Shown here in pieces: positions 34,084-39,524 of a stretch of 39,524 nucleotides of DNA; position 1 is the stretch's first letter; each line of letters begins with the position of its first letter. Origin of the DNA: CAADGY01 sp900696665 (lineage in GTDB: Bacteria; Acidobacteriota; Terriglobia; Bryobacterales; Bryobacteraceae); the NCBI GenBank assembly GCA_035063885.1, contig JAPSFM010000038.1:1-39524 (forward strand), read 5' to 3'. The translations under genes were made by a program, and so were the position numbers. Below the pieces are notes generated by a model. That model did no database searches. It was not told the DNA's origin and saw nothing but the letters and a program-made list of their open reading frames with translations.

Positions 34084-35109
34084 ATGAGACGAAAAATCTG
34101 GGTGCTCTTGATGACATCTTTCGCTTCCGGCCAGCAGACGCCGGAAGCGCGGCTGCTCGAAGGCAACCGCCTGCTCGAAGAGGGTGAATACGCGCGAGCC
34201 GAAACCGTTTACCGTGCGCTGTCCGGCAACACTTCTCATGCTGCTTTGACGGCAAAGAGCAACCTGTGTGTGGTCCTCCAACGGCAAGCACGCTATGACG
34301 AGGCCTCCGGCTGCACCCGGGAACTGCTGGCGGAGCTTACAGCCACCGGTATCGGAACCCGGCGGTTTCGCGTCAATATCTTGAACAATTATGCGGCGCA
34401 ACTGTTGCGCCATCAGGATACCCTTCCGGAGGCAGAAGCCACCATTCTGGAAGCTATCGCAATCAGTGCGGTTCCGCCGTCTCTCTCACGCGCGGAGACC
34501 GCCGCGCTTCGTTACACGCTTGCGCTCATTCGCGCACGGCAGGGCCGTACCGGAGAAGCCGCGGAACAGTTCAGGGAGGTCTTGAAGATTCAGAGGGAAG
34601 AACTCGGACCCGAACATTCCGGCGTGGCCGCAACGTTGAATAACCTGGGACAGATCGAGATCCGGCGCGGAAACTACATCAAAGCCGAAACACTGGTGCG
34701 GGAGGCTCTTGATATCTGGACCCGCCGGTCCGGTCGTTTCCACCCCCACATTGCCGTCGCCTGCAACAATCTCGCGCAAATCTATCGTCTCTCCGGCAGG
34801 CGTGCGGAAGCCGAGCCTTTTTTCCGGCAGGCCATCCAAGCTTTGGAGCGCACCACCGGGCCCTACCACCCCGACCTCGCTATTGTACTCAGTAACTTTG
34901 CGGGTTATATGATCGACATCGGCCGCCTCGGAACGGCGCTCGCTCTCTACCAACGCGCTCTCGAAGCTCAGTCGCGCTCGGGTGGGAACACAGCGGACCT
35001 TCAGCGGAAGATAGCCGGCGTCACCGCTCATCTCCGCCGGCAGACCGCGGACCTGTTAGTCAACGCTCAGGCGGCGGATTATCCTGGACAAAGTGGATCT
35101 GTTCATTGA
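34084..35109 (+). CDS. Tetratricopeptide repeat protein
   Basis: A 341-residue protein with a short leader and about six TPR units, for example LLEEGEYARAETVYRALS, VAATLNNLGQIEIRRGNYIKAETLVREAL, VACNNLAQIYRLSGRRAEAEPF and LAIVLSNFAGYMIDIGRLGTAL. The repeat sub-type with NNLGQI and AE.L is the kinesin-light-chain-like TPR_10/12 class, used for protein-protein contacts. The start ATG at 34084 follows GAGGGG. It overlaps the ogt gene by 17 bases. The role is unknown. Confidence 0.86.
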   Translation: MRRKIWVLLMTSFASGQQTPEARLLEGNRLLEEGEYARAETVYRALSGNTSHAALTAKSNLCVVLQRQARYDEASGCTRELLAELTATGIGTRRFRVNILNNYAAQLLRHQDTLPEAEATILEAIAISAVPPSLSRAETAALRYTLALIRARQGRTGEAAEQFREVLKIQREELGPEHSGVAATLNNLGQIEIRRGNYIKAETLVREALDIWTRRSGRFHPHIAVACNNLAQIYRLSGRRAEAEPFFRQAIQALERTTGPYHPDLAIVLSNFAGYMIDIGRLGTALALYQRALEAQSRSGGNTADLQRKIAGVTAHLRRQTADLLVNAQAADYPGQSGSVH

Positions 35110-35647
35110 CAGGATGCCGTCGCCGGTGGGCGAGTTGGTGTTGATATGGTCGCCTGGCGCCTTGCGGGTACTGGAGTTCGACTATGAAAGGCAGCGCTTA
35201 GAGAAGCTCCTGCGGTTACACTATGGCGCGTACCGCCTGACATCCGAACTTGTGCCCGCGGAACTGCGCAACCCGATCGAGGCGTATTTTGACGGAGAGC
35301 TTTCGGCCATCGATACCATCCCGGTTGAAACAGGCGGCACTCTATTCCAGCGGAAGACATGGGCAGCCCTTCGGGAGATCCCCGCCGGCAGCACCATCAC
35401 TTATGGCGAACTCGCTGAAAGAATCGGCCGGCGCGGAGCCTGCCGCGCAGTAGGTTTAGCCAATGGCGCCAATCCCGTCAGTATCGTCGTGCCGTGCCAT
35501 CGTGTTATCGGAGCCAATGGTGCTCTTACCGGCTACGGCGGCGGGTTGAACCGGAAGCGATGGCTGCTGGAACACGAGCGGGCCCATATGCCGGGCGCAT
35601 CGCAGCAAACAACGTTTCCGGGGTTTAACACCTCTTTTTCGGATTGA
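35093..35647 (+). CDS. ogt: Methylated-DNA--[protein]-cysteine S-methyltransferase
   Basis: A 184-residue O6-alkylguanine-DNA alkyltransferase. The alkyl-acceptor is Cys135 in the PCHRV motif, preceded by the recognition helix GRRGACRAVGLANGANP and followed by YGGGLNRKRWLLEHE. The N-terminal half is the usual RNase-H-like domain (PVGELVLIWSPGALRVLEFD). It repairs O6-methylguanine in one suicidal transfer. The GTG start at 35093 overlaps the TPR stop, which suggests coupling; an ATG at 35114 would shorten the leader of the N-domain. The last 20 residues are an unconserved tail. Confidence 0.92.
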   Translation: MDLFIDRMPSPVGELVLIWSPGALRVLEFDYERQRLEKLLRLHYGAYRLTSELVPAELRNPIEAYFDGELSAIDTIPVETGGTLFQRKTWAALREIPAGSTITYGELAERIGRRGACRAVGLANGANPVSIVVPCHRVIGANGALTGYGGGLNRKRWLLEHERAHMPGASQQTTFPGFNTSFSD

Positions 35648-35672
35648 AACGGGGTCACCCCGGCGCTATACT
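35644..35672 (+). promoter_or_regulatory. Sigma-70 promoter with palindromic spacer
   Basis: -35 TTGAAA (35644-35649), 17 bases, -10 TATACT (35667-35672). The spacer contains the inverted repeat CGGGG-TCA-CCCCG (35650-35662), which could be an operator or a short terminator for ogt, whose stop codon lies in the -35. It would serve the secreted-protein gene at 35754. Confidence 0.55.
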
Positions 35673-35753
35673 TTGTCTGGGTCGGCCGCCCGGCAGGCGC
35701 CGATGAACCAGCGCACTCCGGCGGCGGCATTACCTCGAGAAACGGAGGCAACC

Positions 35754-36224
35754 ATGAACAGGTGGTTCATACGGTTCGTTTGCCTCGCCATCCTACTCGC
35801 GTTCGCAGTAATGACCGCGCAGATTGCGGGGCTGAACGGAACATGGAAGCTTAACGTCGGGCGATCGCGTTGGGGCAAGGTGCAAAAGCCGGTAAGCGTA
35901 GTCTTACAGATTCAACATACCGAACCTCTCTTGACCTATTCGGGAACCGTCATCTACTCCAACGAGGAAACGAGGACTTTTGCTTTCGACGGCGCAATCG
36001 ACGGACGGGAATATCACATGGATAGGTCGTACGGAGGCGGCAACATCACCATTCGCCGGCTCAACTCCCAGGCGATCAAGTCCGTATTCCATTCCGCAGA
36101 CGGAAGGTTCACCGAGACGGCCACCACTACAATATCGGCAGGTGGAAAGATTCTCACCAGGCAGTTGCAGGTGGACAGCCCGGAAGGCAGAAAGTCATGG
36201 ACCGAGGTTTACGATAAACAGTAA
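35754..36224 (+). CDS. Small secreted beta-rich protein, lipocalin-like
   Basis: A 156-residue protein with a signal peptide (FIRFVCLAILLAFAVMTAQ) followed by LNGTWKLNVGRSRWG, a motif common at the start of small secreted acidobacterial proteins. The rest is alternating beta strands with a lipocalin-like feel. No catalytic residues are evident. The ATG at 35754 has GGAGG nine bases upstream; the longer frame from 35673 would hide the signal peptide. The function is unknown. Confidence 0.62.
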   Translation: MNRWFIRFVCLAILLAFAVMTAQIAGLNGTWKLNVGRSRWGKVQKPVSVVLQIQHTEPLLTYSGTVIYSNEETRTFAFDGAIDGREYHMDRSYGGGNITIRRLNSQAIKSVFHSADGRFTETATTTISAGGKILTRQLQVDSPEGRKSWTEVYDKQ

Positions 36225-36291
36225 ACCGGCAGACACTGTAGACCACAGGCTTGAAAAGCTTGGCCGCCCCGCGATAGGCTAGGGCAACAAT

Positions 36292-37869
36292 ATGCCTCGA
36301 CGGACTTGGGTGGCCTTTGTGCCAAACTTCGGAACGCCACTCCTGGTGGCACTTCTGTGTTCGGCGTGCCTGTATGGTCAAGAACAGCGGCCTGTGGTGG
36401 GCGTCGCCGGCATTTCACATGAGTCTGCGTCCTTCAATCCGGCAAAGACAAGACTCGAAGACTTTGGCGACCGCGCTTCCGGACGCGAACTTGAGTTTTT
36501 GAAGGAAGCCGAATTGGCCAACACGACCGTGAGCGGTTACGTGGCCGGTGCGAAGCAATACGGACTCGACTTGCGCCCGCTGGTTGTCGCCGGCGCCTCC
36601 CCCAAAGGCCCCGTGACGGATGATGCCTTCAACACGCTGGCGGAGCGCATTCTCACCGGGCTCAAGAAGATGCCGAAGCTGGATGGTGTGCTTCTGGCGC
36701 TGCACGGCGCGATGGTCGTTGAGAGCTATCCAAGCGGTGACCTGGAACTGGTCCGCAGGGTCCGCCAGACCGTCGGTGCGAAGTTGCCTGTCATCGTCAC
36801 ACACGATTTTCATGCCAACGTGGACCCGGAGATCTCCAACTACTGCGATGTGTTGATCACCTATAAAGAGAATCCCCACATCGACCCCAAAGAACGCGGC
36901 GTGCAAGCGGCGAAAATTATGGCGGGCATGATTTCCGGCAAGGTGAAACCGGTGCAAGCGATCGTAAAGCCGCCCATGATGTACAACATCGTCTTCCAAC
37001 ACACCAGAACCCCACCGCTTAAGCCGATTGTGGATGAGAGCCGGCGTTTGGAACAGAATCCGAAAATTCTCGCCGTCAGCGTCTCCGGCGGATATCAGTA
37101 TGCGGACGTGCCCCAGATGGGCCCCAGCGTCATCGTCGTAACCGATAACGATAAAGATCTCGCGCAAACCGAGGCCAAGCGCTTGTCTGACATGCTATGG
37201 GCTACCCGCGATCAAATCAGGCTCAACCTGCCGGACGCCGCCCAGGCCGTCCGGCAGGCGATGGCAAGCGACAAAGCCCCGGTGGTCCTCATCGATATGG
37301 GCGACAACATCGGTGGTGGTTCGTCGGGAGACAGCACGTTCCTTCTCGAAGAACTCCTCAAGCAGAAGGCGCAAGGCTGGGTCATGGTCATCGCGGACCG
37401 GGAGGCGGTCAAGACCGCTTTCGAAGCCGGTATCGGAAAGACGGTGGAGATGAACGTTGGAGGAAAGACCGACAATCTTCACGGGCGCCCGGTGCTGGTG
37501 CGGGGCCGCGTCAAATCGATGCACGAGGGTAAGTACACCGAAACCGAGATCCGGCACGGCGGTGGCCGTTATTACAATATGGGACACACCGCCGTCATCG
37601 AAGTGGAAGGTTCAACCCGCGAACTTCCCAACCTGCTGCTTGTGACAACCGCGCGGTCCAGCCCGAACAGCCTTCACCAATTGATCAGCAACGGAGTGTA
37701 TCCCACCCGCCAGAAGATCATCGTCGTAAAGGGAGCCATTGCTCCGCGAGCTGCCTACGAGCCGATCGCCGGTCTAATGCTCGGTGTGGACACTCCGGGA
37801 GTTACGGCCGTGAATCCAGCCCGCTTCCCTTACAAGCATGTTCGCCGGCCTCTCTTCGGACTCGATTAG
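36292..37869 (+). CDS. M81-family metallopeptidase (MlrC-like)
   Basis: A 525-residue exported member of the M81 family, named after microcystinase C, which cleaves linear microcystin. After a signal peptide (LLVALLCSACLYGQ) the family blocks appear in order: GISHESASFNP with a likely metal His, LLALHGAMV, VTHDFHANVD with Asp/His ligands, the ENPHIDPKERG segment, DMGDNIGGGSSGDS and the C-terminal NMGHTAVIE. Length agrees with the family. Actual substrates are probably small peptides or amides. An amidohydrolase gene follows after 32 bases, so they may be co-transcribed. Confidence 0.91.
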   Translation: MPRRTWVAFVPNFGTPLLVALLCSACLYGQEQRPVVGVAGISHESASFNPAKTRLEDFGDRASGRELEFLKEAELANTTVSGYVAGAKQYGLDLRPLVVAGASPKGPVTDDAFNTLAERILTGLKKMPKLDGVLLALHGAMVVESYPSGDLELVRRVRQTVGAKLPVIVTHDFHANVDPEISNYCDVLITYKENPHIDPKERGVQAAKIMAGMISGKVKPVQAIVKPPMMYNIVFQHTRTPPLKPIVDESRRLEQNPKILAVSVSGGYQYADVPQMGPSVIVVTDNDKDLAQTEAKRLSDMLWATRDQIRLNLPDAAQAVRQAMASDKAPVVLIDMGDNIGGGSSGDSTFLLEELLKQKAQGWVMVIADREAVKTAFEAGIGKTVEMNVGGKTDNLHGRPVLVRGRVKSMHEGKYTETEIRHGGGRYYNMGHTAVIEVEGSTRELPNLLLVTTARSSPNSLHQLISNGVYPTRQKIIVVKGAIAPRAAYEPIAGLMLGVDTPGVTAVNPARFPYKHVRRPLFGLD

Positions 37870-37901
37870 CCCCGATTAGACCGGGTCCTATACTGGTCTT
37901 G

Positions 37902-38777
37902 ATGATATCGAAACTGTCTATTGCGCTGATTTCGTTTGTTTTCCTGCCGGTACTGGCCGCAGAACCGCAAGTTCTGGATGCGCACGTGCATCATAATGGC
38001 GATCCCACGTTTCTGAAAGCTCTCATAAAAAGGCTGGATCCGTTCAACGGGATGGCATTCGTGCTGGTGAAACCCAAGCACCTGGCAGCCACGAAGCCTA
38101 TTATCGACGCGCACCCGAATCGCCTGGTGGGATTCGGAGACATCGATCTCGACGATCCGGAGGCGGTGAAACGCATCGATGAGTTTCACGCGGCGGGCTT
38201 CCGGGGGATCGGTGAGTTGTCCAGACCTTTGAAAAATTTCGACGATCCGAAGTACTCTCCGATATACGCCCGCGCCGAACAATACGGGATGATCGCACTC
38301 TTTCATACGGGGATCGTGAATCGTACGACTCCCGACATCCCGGAGGACGTCAGCGTCGATCGCATGCGCGTTCTGCTGCTCGACGGGATAGCGCGGCGTT
38401 ATCCGAAATTGACCATTATCGGAGCACATCTCGGAAACCCGGAATACGCCAATGCGGCCGAAATCGCACGTTGGAACCCGAACCTCTACTTCGACCTGAC
38501 AGGATCGACGCTGATCAAGAAGCAGGAAGACTACACTTTTTTCAAGTCTGTCTTCTGGTGGTCGAGTGTTGCCAGCCCGCACACGCCGGCATCGGGAGCG
38601 AGCGCGTTCGAGAAGATTGTATTCGGTTCGGATATCTTCGACGGCGAGATCGAGGAGTTTGACCGCTCGCTTGACCGCTATCGCAAGATGCTAAACGCCT
38701 GTGGCGTGTCCAAAGAGGCCCAGGCCAACATCTTGAGCGGCACCATGTGGCGGATCCTGAAGCGTAGCAGCAAATAG
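37902..38777 (+). CDS. Amidohydrolase-2 family metal-dependent hydrolase, exported
   Basis: A 291-residue TIM-barrel hydrolase of the amidohydrolase_2 (ACMSD-like) group with a signal peptide (LSIALISFVFLPVLAAE). Visible ligands are LDAHVHHN, His in LFHTGI, IIGAHLG and the Asp in VFGSDIF. Members decarboxylate or hydrolyse small carboxylated rings or lactones. I chose the ATG at 37902; a TTG lies just before it at 37899. A TATACT element ends eight bases before the ATG and no ribosome site is seen, so the message might be leaderless. It follows the M81 gene closely. Confidence 0.88.
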   Translation: MISKLSIALISFVFLPVLAAEPQVLDAHVHHNGDPTFLKALIKRLDPFNGMAFVLVKPKHLAATKPIIDAHPNRLVGFGDIDLDDPEAVKRIDEFHAAGFRGIGELSRPLKNFDDPKYSPIYARAEQYGMIALFHTGIVNRTTPDIPEDVSVDRMRVLLLDGIARRYPKLTIIGAHLGNPEYANAAEIARWNPNLYFDLTGSTLIKKQEDYTFFKSVFWWSSVASPHTPASGASAFEKIVFGSDIFDGEIEEFDRSLDRYRKMLNACGVSKEAQANILSGTMWRILKRSSK

Positions 38778-38824
38778 TCAGGGACTGTTAAAATTGGGAA
38801 AACCTCTTAGAGGGGGGATTTCGA

Positions 38825-39454
38825 GTGGATCAGGCACGCAGGGCATTCCTTCGGAAAATGGTGTGGTCAGCCGCTGCGGCTCAGGCCGCGAGTTCCGCGC
38901 CACAAGCAGCGGCGAAACCCGGTATGCCGGGACCCTATCGGGGCCGGGTTGCCGCGGCTCACCACCCGGGAAGCATTATTTCGGGACAGTACCAGCGCGA
39001 ACCGGTCCGCGCCATGCTGAGCAAAACGATGATGGAGCTCACCGGTGCGCCATCGCCTCAGGAAGCCTGGCGCGTGTTTTTTGAACCCGGCGACGTGGTC
39101 GGAATCAAACTGAATCCCGTCGGGCGCCCACATGTCATGTCCTCGCCGGAGGTTGTCCAGGAGATCGTGGCAGGGCTCGAGATGGCTGGCGTGAAGAGGC
39201 GCGACATCGTTGCCTACGACCGGTATCGCCGTGAGTTCCTGGAGGCCGGCTTCGATAAATGGCTGCCGGAAGGTGTCCGCTGGACAGCCGCGACCGGTAA
39301 GACACATCCCTTGCAGCTCGACATGGACGGCTACGACCCGGATCAATACATCGAGATGTCGCTGGTGCTGCCGAAGGCAAACCCATCCGATCCGCACCAC
39401 CGGCGCAGGAACTTCGCACAGTCGGCCCGATGCTTAAGTAGCTCAATGAGATAG
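38825..39454 (+). pseudogene. DUF362-family exported protein, C-terminally truncated
   Basis: A GTG at 38825 preceded by a run of G opens a 209-residue frame with a good twin-arginine leader (RRAFLRKMVWSAAAAQA). It then reads like DUF362 proteins: VGIKLNPVGRPHVMSSPEVV, EMAGVKRRDIVAYDRYRREF and DQYIEMSLVLPKANP. The family normally continues past this point with a conserved second half (a pattern like LPVLKDH). Here the frame instead ends in an unrelated tail after DPHHRRRNFAQ and stops at 39454, about half the usual length. None of the three plus-strand frames continues the domain, so a deletion or rearrangement is more likely than a simple frameshift. An AGGAG-ATG at 39502-39513 may begin another gene beyond the window. 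Confidence 0.6.
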
Positions 39455-39524
39455 CAGGAGATTCGCAAGGGAGAAGATTCGTATTTGCATCCACGGGAGT
39501 TAGGAGTATAATGCTTACAGCCAC

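Noticed and set aside
39135..39524. 129-residue minus-strand frame at the right edge.
   Set aside because: It is Arg/Ser/Pro-rich and antisense to the DUF362 gene, typical of a GC-rich shadow.
1..39524. CRISPR arrays, insertion sequences, integrases or phage genes.
   Set aside because: I saw no regular repeat-spacer array, no transposase or integrase motif, and no terminal inverted repeats.

Overview
The window looks like a chromosomal segment of an acidobacterium, probably of the Solibacter/Bryobacter type. This is inferred from gene style, not from a marker gene. It carries a large Oar-like TonB-dependent receptor with a carboxypeptidase-regulatory N-domain, several exported enzymes that start with an RR-containing Tat-like leader, an acidobacterial-style secreted beta protein, flagellar genes, and tightly packed operons in GC-rich DNA. 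I see no phage, transposon, integrase or CRISPR array.

Layout. (1) 79-5677, plus strand: six genes whose stops and starts overlap by 1-10 bases: mazG, a GNAT acyltransferase, an enolase-superfamily N-acylamino acid racemase/o-succinylbenzoate synthase, an EamA transporter, an MFS exporter and an SDR reductase. A tRNA-Leu(CAG) faces them at 5688-5774. (2) 5857-6714: a qorB-like quinone oxidoreductase. (3) 6913-8852, minus: a murein-peptide pair (Ala-Glu epimerase and NlpC/P60 lipoprotein), then a small IPT/TIG protein, a possible structured RNA and a NarL-type response regulator. (4) 10547-12986: a mandelate-racemase-like enzyme divergent from a sugar phosphate isomerase/epimerase. (5) 13225-18124: a RodZ-like HTH gene overlapping a Cna-B repeat protein, then flgM-flgN-flgK-flgL and a strong hairpin. 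(6) 18211-21429: a lipoprotein, then a Gfo/Idh dehydrogenase with an EamA transporter. (7) 21437-30900: a glycan-use locus with a TonB receptor, two GH20-like putative glycosidases and a DUF3830 protein. (8) 30900-33972, minus: a BNR sialidase-fold protein, a deacetylase-type amidohydrolase and a hypothetical gene, with a broken gene downstream. (9) 34084-39454, plus: TPR protein, ogt, secreted protein, M81 peptidase, amidohydrolase and a shortened DUF362 gene.

How it may fit together. Three enolase-superfamily enzymes lie within about 10 kb. Two of them belong to contexts known for amino acid or peptide epimerisation: GNAT plus racemase, and dipeptide epimerase plus NlpC/P60. This suggests salvage of D-amino acids and murein peptides. 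The right two thirds look like uptake and breakdown of an oligosaccharide or sugar acid outside the cytoplasm. The most interesting regulatory signal is a motif, TTGYATACAAT, found in front of four catabolic transcription units (11923, 19283, 27356, 27535). In three of them it overlaps or sits inside a good sigma-70 promoter. It resembles GntR/FadR-type operators and would define a small local regulon whose regulator is not in the window.
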